A stretch of 41,773 nucleotides of DNA from a virus. Positions 1-6,407 of the stretch are shown here, piece after piece; position 1 is the first letter of the stretch, and every line of letters begins with the position of its first letter. A program made the position numbers and the translations under genes. The notes beneath the pieces are model-generated. The model was not told the origin of the DNA, searched no databases, and was given only the letters and a program-made list of their open reading frames with translations. Where the stretch lies: IMG/VR virus record IMGVR_UViG_3300010401_000020, positions 1 to 41,773 of that record; one strand, given 5' to 3'.

Positions 1-26
1 CGCCATGATCATGCCACCAGCCGGTC
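1..26. repeat. Terminal direct repeat, left copy
   Basis: These 26 bases are identical to the last 26 bases of the window. The overlap most likely comes from assembling a circular or circularly permuted molecule and is probably not a physical terminal repeat. A leftward gene reads through the joined ends without interruption, which supports circular closure. Confidence 0.9.
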
Positions 27-121
27 TCACCAGTGCCTCGGCGCATGAACACGAACTCGCCTTCGCGGCGAACCTCCCGCCACGAAACTGTTGCTGTAGC
101 ACGCCTGAGATACTCATCCAT
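1..121 (-). CDS. Hypothetical protein spanning the circular join (5' part)
   Basis: This is the N-terminal half of a 78-residue protein that begins with ATG at 119-121, reads leftward to base 1 and continues at 41747 down to a TGA at 41632. It starts MDEYLRRATATV, has a charged, Trp- and His-rich middle (GWWHDHGEGDF) and ends with a Cys pair, ICRTCDRVW, that looks like a small zinc knuckle. The start overlaps the stop of the preceding leftward gene by 8 bases. No family is recognised. A shorter product could start at the internal ATG at 41722-41724, which has a strong GGAGG upstream. Confidence 0.6.
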   Translation of the reverse strand, partial: MDEYLRRATATVSWREVRREGEFVFMRRGTGETGWWHDHG

Positions 122-275
122 TGTCCGGTGTCTCTTCACCGCTCAGCGCGCGAAGTGCGATCCGCACCCAACCGATATCGCCTTTGGACAATTCCGCGTA
201 TTTCCCGGAGCACAGGTCCTGCAGGACAACCTCGAGGTTTTCGACGGCTTCTTTGATTTGGTCTTTAGTCAACAT
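114..275 (-). CDS. Hypothetical small protein, 53 aa
   Basis: The ATG at 273-275 is preceded by GGAG at good spacing, which decides this start over longer in-frame extensions. The predicted product (MLTKDQIKEAVENLEVV...) is mostly helical and acidic to neutral, with no Cys pair or membrane segment. It overlaps the upstream gene by 11 bases and the downstream join-spanning gene by 8 bases, as in a compact phage operon. Function is unknown. Confidence 0.6.
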   Translation of the reverse strand: MLTKDQIKEAVENLEVVLQDLCSGKYAELSKGDIGWVRIALRALSGEETPDNG

Positions 276-459
276 GACTTTCTCCGGATGTATTCGTACG
301 ACCTTTGCGCGCAGCCGCCAGCCCAGCACGGTAGCCAGTCCCGTATCCCAGGAGCCACTTCCACCAGCCACTATCGTCGAAGTCGGCTTGATAGTCCTGA
401 CGCCAGCGCTTCTTGTAAGCGGCGAGGGCGCGCGGTGTGAAGCTGTTAGCCTTTTTCAC
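265..459 (-). CDS. Hypothetical basic protein, 64 aa, GTG start
   Basis: I place the start at the GTG at 457-459. It overlaps the TGA of the upstream gene as GTGA and has AAGGGG upstream. The product begins VKKANSFTPRALAAYKKRW and contains a Trp/Gly-rich stretch, WWKWLLGYGTGYRAG, that could be a short amphipathic or membrane-associated helix. It is not recognised as a known family. The longer ATG-started version would overlap the upstream gene heavily and is less likely. Confidence 0.5.
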   Translation of the reverse strand: MKKANSFTPRALAAYKKRWRQDYQADFDDSGWWKWLLGYGTGYRAGLAAARKGRTNTSGESHVD

Positions 460-734
460 TCTGGCCCCTTGAATGTCCCCGGTTCGATGAAGTATCCCGA
501 TCGCCAGCAGTACGCGCCTTCGTTGACTTCGGGGCGGCATGTCTTTGCCGCGCAGTTGCATTCGGTGGGGGCGGCGAACGGTTGCGTGGCCTGCGCTTCC
601 GTCCCCATGGCCTCGCGGCCCGGAACTGCCCCAGTCCCATCACGTTGGGCGCTATTGAGGTTCCCTGCCTCGGAGCCCTTAGCGGCCGACTCCGGCGGAT
701 TCATAACCTCGGCCCGTTGGGTGTAATCGTTCAT
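456..734 (-). CDS. Hypothetical protein, 92 aa
   Basis: The ATG at 732-734 overlaps the upstream TGA as ATGA, so translation is probably coupled. Only a weak GAGG lies upstream. The N-terminal 50 residues are Gly/Ala/Asn-rich and look disordered. The C-terminal part has three closely spaced Cys (CNCAAKTCRPEV), a fourth Cys and aromatic residues. No family is recognised. Confidence 0.45.
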   Translation of the reverse strand: MNDYTQRAEVMNPPESAAKGSEAGNLNSAQRDGTGAVPGREAMGTEAQATQPFAAPTECNCAAKTCRPEVNEGAYCWRSGYFIEPGTFKGPE

Positions 735-958
735 GACGGTGAGCCTCGCCCACGGGTGCCGGCATTACCGGATACACCCGTGGGGTCAGCCCTTCTCTCG
801 CTATGGCGGGGCTCGGCACCGCAGGCGACTCCGGTGATGTGGGGCGTCCCCCTCCAGCCGGCTACAGAGAGCGCTCCAGGCCTGCGGACCTTGCGCTCGG
901 TATGACTCTGCCAGGGCATCAAATCCCCGAGAGCCCCTATGGTATTCGTTGAGTTCAT
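731..958 (-). CDS. Doubtful hypothetical protein, 75 aa
   Basis: The frame is joined to its neighbours on both sides by 4-base ATGA overlaps (ATG at 956-958, TGA at 731-733), the main argument that it is a gene. Against it, the composition is Arg/Gly/Pro/Ser-rich with little predicted structure, like a chance frame, and no clear Shine-Dalgarno is seen. It fills an otherwise empty gap in the operon. Function unknown. Confidence 0.4.
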   Translation of the reverse strand: MNSTNTIGALGDLMPWQSHTERKVRRPGALSVAGWRGTPHITGVACGAEPRHSERRADPTGVSGNAGTRGRGSPS

Positions 959-1170
959 CGCGGCTTCCTCCACTCGTCCGCCTGGGGACACGTGGAAAAG
1001 TGTGAGACGTGCCGTTTTAGGTCCAACTGATGCTCGGCATCGGTCGGGCGTGTGGTCTTTGCGTCCACCGGCATGCGCTTGCCGGTCTTCGTGCGAAACC
1101 AGACCACGGGCTGGCCGCAGGACTTGCAGGGCACCTCGAAGGGATGTTTCTGGCGAATCTCTTCATCCAT
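955..1170 (-). CDS. Small zinc-ribbon-like phage protein, 71 aa
   Basis: The sequence carries CKSCGQPVVWFRTKTGKRMP near the N-terminus and HVSHFSTCP near the C-terminus. This CxxC...HxxxxxC arrangement is typical of a widespread family of small phage zinc-binding proteins of unknown role. It starts with ATG at 1168-1170. A non-coding gap of about 105 bases separates it from the upstream gene, so it may have its own start signal, though no convincing promoter is visible there. Confidence 0.7.
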   Translation of the reverse strand: MDEEIRQKHPFEVPCKSCGQPVVWFRTKTGKRMPVDAKTTRPTDAEHQLDLKRHVSHFSTCPQADEWRKPR

Positions 1171-1275
1171 ATCGTCGACCTACTAAGGTGTTGATTAGCT
1201 TGGCGTTTGTCATGGAAAAGGCCCAAAACAGGCTATTTGGTCGACAGTCCACCGTCGTGGAAGTGAGCGGCTCAT

Positions 1276-1485
1276 TCATGGCATACCCTCGACCATGTAG
1301 CGCACCATTGCCTCCGCCTGCGTGGCGTCGAACAGGTTGGTGCCGCTGGGTTGGTGCTTCATCGGGTGCGGCGTGTGCTCGTTGAACTCGGCCTTGAAGC
1401 TGATTCCGGCGTCGGGGCTGAAATTCTCCGGTAGCCGCCAGCCCAAGAAGCGGTTCACCATGTGCTTGATTTGCTCGTCAGTCAT
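1276..1485 (-). CDS. Conserved phage hypothetical protein, 69 aa
   Basis: The product begins MTDEQIKHMVNRFLGWRLP and ends with LFDATQAEAMVRYMVEG, a pattern I recognise from many phage and prophage hypothetical proteins with no known function. GGAG lies 7 bases before the ATG. The upstream gene stops one base before this ATG, so the two are almost certainly co-translated. Confidence 0.75.
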   Translation of the reverse strand: MTDEQIKHMVNRFLGWRLPENFSPDAGISFKAEFNEHTPHPMKHQPSGTNLFDATQAEAMVRYMVEGMP

Positions 1486-1486
1486 A

Positions 1487-1846
1487 TCAGTACTCCGTGC
1501 AAGCGAACAGTTCAGGCTTCGATAACCCGGCCGCTACACGCTGGGCCAGCTCTACTCGAAAGGTGCGGCGGGACTTCTTGATGGGCCGCTCACGTTCATC
1601 GACATCCACGAAGTGGAACTTGTCCAGTTCCTGCTCGGTCAGCTCCCGCGCGTCCTCAATGGCCTCGTCATCGACGCCGGTCTGATGCTGGTAACTGGCC
1701 TTGGCTTCCTCCAAGGTATGCGCGACCCACCAGTCACAGTCATCCATGCGGAATACGCGCCACGGAAGCGGGGCAGTCATGCCGGGAGTTTGCTGCACCG
1801 TAAGCAACTCCTCAGTGGTGAGCGGCTCGCTGTTGGATGTAGTCAC
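1487..1846 (-). CDS. Conserved phage hypothetical protein, 119 aa, GTG start
   Basis: GTG at 1844-1846 overlaps the TGA of the DHH gene as GTGA and has GAGGTG upstream. The centre contains a conserved-looking block, FRMDDCDWWVAHTLEEAKA, followed by a very acidic segment (DDEAIEDARELTEQELDKF) and a basic C-terminus. Similar proteins occur in phage accessory regions without known function. No membrane segment or enzyme motif is seen. Confidence 0.7.
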   Translation of the reverse strand: MTTSNSEPLTTEELLTVQQTPGMTAPLPWRVFRMDDCDWWVAHTLEEAKASYQHQTGVDDEAIEDARELTEQELDKFHFVDVDERERPIKKSRRTFRVELAQRVAAGLSKPELFACTEY

Positions 1847-2763
1847 TGTTGCACCTCGAATTGGCCCAGGTCCGCGTATGCGATACGGAAGCCACTCGCG
1901 TTGCGATGTCCGCCGCCACCGTACTGCTTGGCGATAGCCGACACGTCAACCCCGTCATCCGTGGAGCGCAGCGAGAACACGCGACCCTCCGGCGTATCCC
2001 AGTAGCAGCCGGCGAAAGGTGTACCGGGCGTACAGAGCGCATGTCCGGCATCACTGGTTAGCGTGTAGGGCAGGTTGGCCATGGGGACGATGTACCCGCC
2101 AACGCTCATACGCCGCGTGACGACGCCGAGCAGCTCGTGGATATCCTTGAAGTGCTTGCGCTCGATCGCCTCGCCCTCGGTGCGTAATACAGCCAGATCG
2201 GCCTTGAACAGCATGTCCCACGTATCGAAGTCGTAGGGATAGGAGAACACTGCGGCCTGAATGGCTCGGGTATCGGGATAGGCGAACCGCCACAGATCCC
2301 GATCCTCAATGCGATTGATCAACTCGGGGCGTAGGCAGCCGGGATTAAAGAAGTCCCACGTCAGCCCCGCGCCGGATCTGTTCTGATCGAACACGGTGTA
2401 GATGCGCGGTCCGCCCTCGACCGAATCCAGCGCCACATTGTCCAGGAAGCGCGCCCAGTCGAGACGCCCCTGGTACTTGCCCATATCAATGATGAAGCAG
2501 CCATCGGCGCTCAGGTCTTCCACAGCGCTCTTGTGATGATCCAGCACGAGCACTGCGTGAGTCTTCTTGGCCATCTGCAGTAGCACGTCGCGCTTGTAGC
2601 TGAAATCCACGAGCACCACGAGCCGGCCGGACACGTCTGGTGGCGTGTTTTGGTAGACGCCCGCGTGGAAATCGACTTCGCCCCCGAAGTATTTGCGAAC
2701 GACCCACGCAGAGCCGAAGCCGTCGGCGCAGTTCCCGTGGTAAATGCAGAGAGGTCTTGTCAT
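1843..2763 (-). CDS. DHH-family phosphoesterase (NrnB-like)
   Basis: This 306-residue protein has the full DHH/DHHA1 layout: motif I YHGNCADGFGSAW (H9, D14), VLVDFS (D53), the signature VLDHH (D75-H76-H77), an Asp in RIEDRDLW (D154), and the C-terminal glycine motif YGGGGHRNASG (residues 281-291). Family members are metal-dependent nucleotide phosphodiesterases that degrade short oligonucleotides or cyclic dinucleotides. This layout is closest to oligoribonuclease NrnB-type proteins. The ATG at 2761-2763 follows AGGTG, which rules out the longer in-frame start. It sits in the accessory operon near attP, so it may salvage nucleotides or remove signalling nucleotides (inference). Confidence 0.9.
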   Translation of the reverse strand: MTRPLCIYHGNCADGFGSAWVVRKYFGGEVDFHAGVYQNTPPDVSGRLVVLVDFSYKRDVLLQMAKKTHAVLVLDHHKSAVEDLSADGCFIIDMGKYQGRLDWARFLDNVALDSVEGGPRIYTVFDQNRSGAGLTWDFFNPGCLRPELINRIEDRDLWRFAYPDTRAIQAAVFSYPYDFDTWDMLFKADLAVLRTEGEAIERKHFKDIHELLGVVTRRMSVGGYIVPMANLPYTLTSDAGHALCTPGTPFAGCYWDTPEGRVFSLRSTDDGVDVSAIAKQYGGGGHRNASGFRIAYADLGQFEVQQ

Positions 2764-2813
2764 TGTTTCACCTGTGAAGGGACTCGGTAATCGGCCATAC
2801 CTGCAACTGTCAT
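2760..2813 (-). CDS. Possible 17-aa coupling peptide upstream of the DHH gene
   Basis: The frame MTVAGMADYRVPSQVKQ starts with ATG at 2811-2813, overlapping the TGA of the 29-aa membrane peptide. It ends with a TGA that overlaps the ATG of the DHH gene. Both joints are ATGA. It may be only a device that carries ribosomes from one gene to the next. Too short to judge by composition. Confidence 0.3.
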   Translation of the reverse strand: MTVAGMADYRVPSQVKQ

Positions 2814-2899
2814 GATTGCGGATCCACAAAGTTCATGAAGCGGTACCACGCCCACACGAACACAACATCCGCCGCGAGCCAGGCGAGCAACCAGATCAT
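2810..2899 (-). CDS. Tiny single-span membrane protein, 29 aa
   Basis: The frame MIWLLAWLAADVVFVWAWYR plus nine residues starts with ATG at 2897-2899, overlapping the TGA of the sigma-like gene as ATGA. Residues 2-19 are almost all hydrophobic or aromatic with one Asp (D11), so it is a likely inner-membrane micropeptide. Its position directly behind a sigma region 4 protein suggests co-expression. Function unknown. Confidence 0.5.
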   Translation of the reverse strand: MIWLLAWLAADVVFVWAWYRFMNFVDPQS

Positions 2900-3222
2900 G
2901 GGCTGGCCATCCGCTCCAGCAGATACTCCATCGCGCGCTCGACCAGCTTCTTGGCTGTCCTCGCATCCGTTCCCAACTCCGCGCCGATCTGCTCATAGCT
3001 CGCGCCGCCGCCCGCCAGGCGCAGGGCCAGCCGAGTCCTCGGCGGCAACTCCTCGACTGCCCGTTGCAGCGCCGCGAGCTCAACTGCGGTCATTGGCTCT
3101 TCCACCGCTGCCCTCGACAGTGCGCGACCCAGCGCGCGAAACGGCCACGTGAGCACGGCCCAGAGAGGCGCCCTCCCTGATGCGCTGCCGCAGTCGATCA
3201 GGAATTTATTTTCAGATTGCAT
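2896..3222 (-). CDS. Sigma-70 region 4-like DNA-binding protein, 108 aa
   Basis: Residues 47-103 resemble the region 4 helix-turn-helix of ECF-type sigma factors: AVEELPPRTRLALRLAGG, then ASYEQIGAELGTDARTAKKL and an arginine/glutamate-rich final helix. There is no region 2, so it cannot act alone as a normal sigma factor. It could bind -35 DNA or compete with sigma on RNA polymerase. The N-terminal 44 residues hold a hydrophobic stretch (PLWAVLTWPFRALGRAL). AGGAG lies before the ATG at 3220-3222. It is the first gene inside attP and leads the accessory operon. Confidence 0.7.
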   Translation of the reverse strand: MQSENKFLIDCGSASGRAPLWAVLTWPFRALGRALSRAAVEEPMTAVELAALQRAVEELPPRTRLALRLAGGGASYEQIGAELGTDARTAKKLVERAMEYLLERMASP

Positions 3223-3537
3223 GCATGATCTCCTGGCTCAGACGTCTTGTAGTGACGGAGCGCAATGACAAGGACGTTCCTTTCCTCGGCAGGCGCAATA
3301 GCGGCCGTCTAATGGGCTGGCGCCGATCGGGGAGGGCGAACGAGGGTCGAGGGTCGCGTGTTTTCCGTGTGCCTCCCGATGTACACGGAGGTGGACCGGA
3401 ATGGCCTGTTTTGGTCCGGTTTGACTGACCTAAGTGGTTGATATCTTTAGAATCGGCCGCCCTTACAAGGCGAATGTCGTAGGTTCGATCCCTACAGCGC
3501 GCACCATCTATTTTTATAGGGTTTCCGTGCATTGTAC
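3223..3537. other. Non-coding attachment region between int and the sigma-like gene
   Basis: No convincing gene lies in this 315-base gap. It holds the tRNA-like attP core. A small inverted repeat (accgga ... tccggt, about 3397-3422) could be an integrase arm site or operator. A short AT-rich palindrome (ctatttttatag, 3508-3519) follows the tRNA half. The promoter of the leftward accessory operon should lie in the 3223-3430 part, but no consensus -35/-10 pair stands out. Confidence 0.6.
3458..3506 (+). other. attP core: 3' half of a tRNA-Val(TAC)
   Basis: The sequence folds as the anticodon arm and T arm of a tRNA: stem CGCC/GGCG around loop cttacaa with anticodon TAC, T stem gtagg/cctac around ttcgatc, then agcgcgc, discriminator a and CCA at 3504-3506. 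No matching 5' half (acceptor gcgcgct, D arm) is present upstream. The phage therefore carries only the 3' part, as integrating phages do to restore the target tRNA. The integrase gene ends 32 bases away. Exact crossover limits cannot be set without the host sequence. Confidence 0.8.
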
Positions 3538-4554
3538 TCACGCTGATTTCTTGAGGGCGTGTGCTACCGTTTGTCCAACCACTTTCGCCGCTGTCGCCAC
3601 ATTTGCGGGCGCCAGATGGGCGTAGATCTGCACCGCCTTGTAGCTCTTCCAGTTCCCCAGCTCCATCAACTCCTGCAGCGTCACGCCGTTCTGGACCGCC
3701 CAGGATGCGCCCGTATGCCGCAGGTCGTGCCAGCGTAGGGGGAGCACTCGCGCCCGCCGTGCGGCCTTCTTGAAGGCTGCCGTGTGGAAGTTCGCCACCG
3801 GTTTGCCGTCGTACCGGAAGACCCGTTCGCCGGTCGGCCAGAGTTGCTTGCACTCCTGCAGGATTTCGACTGCTTCGTCCGAAAGTGAAATCCCAAAGGG
3901 CTTGCCGGTTTTGGTTTTCTCGCCCGGTATCCACGCCCAGCGCTTCTCGATGTCCACGCGATCCCACGTGAGGCGTGACTGCGCCGTCTTGCGCAGGAGG
4001 GTGAGGACCGCAAACCGGGCCGCGAGGCTCAGATGCTCGGGCAGTTCGGCACAGAACGCGCGGAACTGTGGCTCTGTGAGGAACCGGGGTTCTGCCTCCG
4101 GATCGCCGTGCATCGGCACGTAAGGCTGGTCGATCTCCTTGCGCTTCCAACAGGAGCGCAGCACGGAGCGCACCGTCCTCATCATGCGATCGACCGTCGA
4201 TTGTGCCCAGCCTTCCGCCAGTCCGTCCTCGCGCAATTGATCCAGTACCGCCGAATCCGCCACGTCCCGCACCGCCTCGTTGCCGATATTGGGTTGCAGC
4301 CACTTCAGAAATTCGCGATCCCGTACTCGGGAGCGTTTGGAGGTTTTCAGCCATCGCTCAGCTGCCTTCTGCCAGGAAATGGCACCACGGTCTCCGAGCT
4401 TGTGTCGTCGCCAGAGCCGGTCTCGCTCGGTCTGCTCGAATTCCTCCGCTCGCTTGCGATCCTTTGTGCCCGTCGTCTTGCGAGTCTTTCGGCCAATCCG
4501 GACCCACCAGACTCCGCCTGGCTTGCGTTTATAAAGCGGCATCGGTCCCACCAT
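3538..4554 (-). CDS. int: Tyrosine site-specific integrase
   Basis: This 338-residue integrase recombines attP with attB in a host tRNA gene. Catalytic residues are visible: R188 in TLLRKTAQSRLTW, a lysine in KTKTGKP (about 215-218), H276 and R279 in RWHDLRHT, W302 in LGNWKS and the nucleophile Y311 in IYAHLAP. The N-terminal part has the basic arm-binding segment (MPLYKRKPGG) and a core-binding domain. The conserved Glu three residues after the first Arg is Ala here, a minor deviation. The start may be the ATG at 4552-4554 or the one at 4540-4542. The first 200 bases overlap the upstream HTH gene in another frame. Confidence 0.95.
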   Translation of the reverse strand: MVGPMPLYKRKPGGVWWVRIGRKTRKTTGTKDRKRAEEFEQTERDRLWRRHKLGDRGAISWQKAAERWLKTSKRSRVRDREFLKWLQPNIGNEAVRDVADSAVLDQLREDGLAEGWAQSTVDRMMRTVRSVLRSCWKRKEIDQPYVPMHGDPEAEPRFLTEPQFRAFCAELPEHLSLAARFAVLTLLRKTAQSRLTWDRVDIEKRWAWIPGEKTKTGKPFGISLSDEAVEILQECKQLWPTGERVFRYDGKPVANFHTAAFKKAARRARVLPLRWHDLRHTGASWAVQNGVTLQELMELGNWKSYKAVQIYAHLAPANVATAAKVVGQTVAHALKKSA

Positions 4555-4694
4555 TGGTTAAAGTCTTCTTCTCGGACGACCCACTTGCGCCCAACTTTGA
4601 TGCCGGGCACATCGCCTGCCTTCATGAGCTTGCGCATCGTGTCCGGATGACACTTCGCAAGGGCCGCAGCTTCCTTGATGTCGAGTGTATTCAC
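4347..4694 (-). CDS. Excisionase-like helix-turn-helix protein, 115 aa
   Basis: Residues 4-50 form a compact MerR/excisionase-type HTH: LDIKEAAALAKCHPDTMRKL, then DVPGIKVGRKWVV and EEDFNQWW. This matches the HTH_17 pattern found in Xis and AlpA-like proteins. The GTG at 4692-4694 overlaps the TGA of the GIY-YIG gene as GTGA. The C-terminal 60 residues are Ser/Arg-rich, probably disordered, and encoded within the start of int. The position directly before int fits a role in directing excision. Controlling int expression is an alternative. Confidence 0.75.
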   Translation of the reverse strand: MNTLDIKEAAALAKCHPDTMRKLMKAGDVPGIKVGRKWVVREEDFNQWWDRCRFINASQAESGGSGLAERLARRRAQRIASERRNSSRPSETGSGDDTSSETVVPFPGRRQLSDG

Positions 4695-5077
4695 TTGGAG
4701 TTCATTCCAGCCAACATCTTGAGCAAATTCATAGCGAGTGATGGATCGCAGTTGAACCATTCGCCGCCCACGCAAAACTGCCTGAGTTCGGTATGGATTA
4801 ATCCCTCAACTTTATAGGCATCCTTTTCTTCGAACTGAACTGTCAGTAGCGGTTCGTCGATCATCGGATTGCCCACTCTCAGGCCGCTTAAACGCCTACC
4901 GATATTTTTAGCAACGCCAACTTTGAAAATTTCGCCAGCCGGAATCACATACACGAATGCTTTGCGGGGCGGCGGCGCGACCGGCTCCGGTAATCGAAAT
5001 CCAACTGGAAGGAAAGTAAACCCTCTGCGCCTAAAGAGCTTTTGTATATTCCCAAACGTAGGATGATCATCGCTCAC
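4691..5077 (-). CDS. GIY-YIG nuclease-like protein (T5orf172 type)
   Basis: The 128-residue product has a short N-terminal extension, then a compact GIY-YIG-type fold. The first beta strand is KAFVYVIPAGEIFKVGVAKN, followed by GRRLSGLRVGNP, a later Glu in KVEGLIHTELR and GGEWFNC. This arrangement matches the T5orf172/Bacteriophage T5 type, found in phage nucleases and DNA-binding proteins. The GTG at 5075-5077 overlaps the Ref-like TGA and follows GGAGGG. It lies in the recombination operon, so a nuclease role in DNA processing is likely, though unproven. Confidence 0.75.
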   Translation of the reverse strand: MSDDHPTFGNIQKLFRRRGFTFLPVGFRLPEPVAPPPRKAFVYVIPAGEIFKVGVAKNIGRRLSGLRVGNPMIDEPLLTVQFEEKDAYKVEGLIHTELRQFCVGGEWFNCDPSLAMNLLKMLAGMNSK

Positions 5078-5442
5078 GCCACATCCCTCCGCGATAAAAT
5101 CTTGCTCAGCGGCCACGCCGTCGAAAGATTCAGCCGCCGCTGTACCGTCTCCCACATCTCACGCTCAGACGGGTACACCCGTGTAAAGGCTTTACGGCCA
5201 TCCGAGATCGCGACTCGCTGGTGCGGCTCGATCAGCTCCAACTGCTCGGGTGACCACGCGCCGCGGTGATGCCCCGGGCACAGGAAAATGGAATACCAGT
5301 GCCCCGCTCGCACGCCTCCGATCAGGATGTGGTGAAGGTCACAGCCCACATTCACGATCTCGAGGAATGCGCACGCGGGGCAGCCCAGCCGCTTCATACG
5401 GTCAATCCGCTCTTGCTCGGCCTTTGTGGGTGCGTCACTCAT
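5074..5442 (-). CDS. Ref-like HNH nuclease (RecA-dependent type)
   Basis: The 122-residue protein has the zinc and HNH pattern of the phage P1 Ref family: GCPACAF (C21, C24), CDLHHILIGG (C34, H37, H38) and LCPGHHRGAW (C55, H58, H59). P1 Ref is a RecA-dependent endonuclease that cuts within displacement loops, and relatives often sit beside phage annealing proteins. Here it lies three genes from int and one gene after ERF, joined to both neighbours by 4-base overlaps. It should act in phage recombination. Confidence 0.8.
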   Translation of the reverse strand: MSDAPTKAEQERIDRMKRLGCPACAFLEIVNVGCDLHHILIGGVRAGHWYSIFLCPGHHRGAWSPEQLELIEPHQRVAISDGRKAFTRVYPSEREMWETVQRRLNLSTAWPLSKILSRRDVA

Positions 5443-5768
5443 TTGGATGCCACCCGTCTGGATGCCGCATTCGTGCGATAGACATCAACCTTGATCACTT
5501 GCAACTCCCGCTTGGCCTTCAGCGCTTCAAACTCGCCTATGGCTTCGACGTGCCGCTGGTCGGCGGAAATGACGTCTGGGTGAACCTCAGCGAATGCTTC
5601 ACGTTGCGCCACTGATCCGTCTGGAGCGGTAAGGAAGATTCGCTTTCGCGTGCGCTTGGCCAAGATGGCTGAGCGCTCCAACTCTGATTTTGCCGCCGCA
5701 ATCGCATCGCACGTCTCCGCTAGAAACTGCAGTGCCGCATCACAATCGTCGGGAGTGAGCCCCATCAC
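5439..5768 (-). CDS. Conserved recombination-operon protein of unknown function, 109 aa
   Basis: The protein matches a family I recognise between annealing-protein and nuclease genes in many phages. It has a helical N-terminus (DDCDAALQFLAETCDAI), a middle GSVAQREAFAEVHP and a C-terminal signature KVDVYRTNAASRR. No enzyme motif is known. It is probably a long helical hairpin. The GTG at 5766-5768 overlaps the ERF stop, with an in-frame ATG immediately after. Its constant company with ERF suggests a recombination accessory factor (inference). Confidence 0.75.
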   Translation of the reverse strand: MMGLTPDDCDAALQFLAETCDAIAAAKSELERSAILAKRTRKRIFLTAPDGSVAQREAFAEVHPDVISADQRHVEAIGEFEALKAKRELQVIKVDVYRTNAASRRVASK

Positions 5769-6406
5769 GCCGCTTTCGACCGGTCAATCAGCTCTTTGAT
5801 CTGTCGGCGCATGCCCGAGGGCAGCATTCCCCACACCGCGCGATAGAGTTCCTCGTCCTCGCGCAGCTCGGTGTTGAGATCAACCACCGCTTGGTCGATC
5901 CCCACCTCGAACGCATCGTGGAAGCGCTTGGCGTACTCCTTGACGCGCTTGTCATGAGTTCCGTTGCGCTGCTCAGGCTGCTTGGTCACTTCGTGCGTAT
6001 TGCCTTCTGCCGCGTTCCCGTCGTCATCGTCATCGGCGGAGATACACAACAGCAGTGTTACGCCGTACCGGCGCGCGTAGGTCAGGGCAGAGCCGTAGGC
6101 TTGCGGACCATCGTCGCGCACAAAAATGGGAATCATGTTCGTGAGCACTTCCCCGCTCGCATGCCGCAGCGTGGTCTCGACAAACTCTTTGCCGGACTCC
6201 AGCGCTTTCGTCGCCTGCGTGAGCGCAAGTCCGTGCTTGCTTAGCGCAGGCGTCACCGCGCGCAGAATCGATTCCAGCGGGGCATAGCTGAAGGAGTACT
6301 TGCCGCCCGATTTCATGGTGACCGTCACGCTTTTGTCGCGGCGGATCTGCTCAAACTCGCCTTGGGCGGCAGCGAGTGAGGCGTGTAGGTTTTCAGTGGT
6401 TTCCAT
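5765..6406 (-). CDS. erf: ERF-family single-strand annealing protein
   Basis: The 213-residue protein has the ERF core: SFSYAPLESILRAVTPALSK near residue 38, GEVLTNMIPIFV near 85 and the family signature YGSALTYARRYGVTLLL (about 104-120), followed by a poly-Asp run. ERF proteins anneal complementary single strands, and in P22 they promote genome circularisation and recombination. GAGGA precedes the ATG at 6404-6406, which excludes the longer in-frame start. The C-terminal third is charged and probably binds partners. It lies inside the PL operon, next to Ref-like and RusA-like functions. Confidence 0.9.
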   Translation of the reverse strand: METTENLHASLAAAQGEFEQIRRDKSVTVTMKSGGKYSFSYAPLESILRAVTPALSKHGLALTQATKALESGKEFVETTLRHASGEVLTNMIPIFVRDDGPQAYGSALTYARRYGVTLLLCISADDDDDGNAAEGNTHEVTKQPEQRNGTHDKRVKEYAKRFHDAFEVGIDQAVVDLNTELREDEELYRAVWGMLPSGMRRQIKELIDRSKAA

Positions 6407-6407
6407 G

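Noticed and set aside
3430-3506. Complete tRNA gene
   Set aside because: The 5' acceptor strand and D arm are missing; only the 3' half is present.
3212-4354. 380-codon leftward frame across int and attP
   Set aside because: Shadow of int in another frame. Its C-terminal part includes the CRDRTYDIRLVRA pattern that arises from translating a tRNA in antisense.
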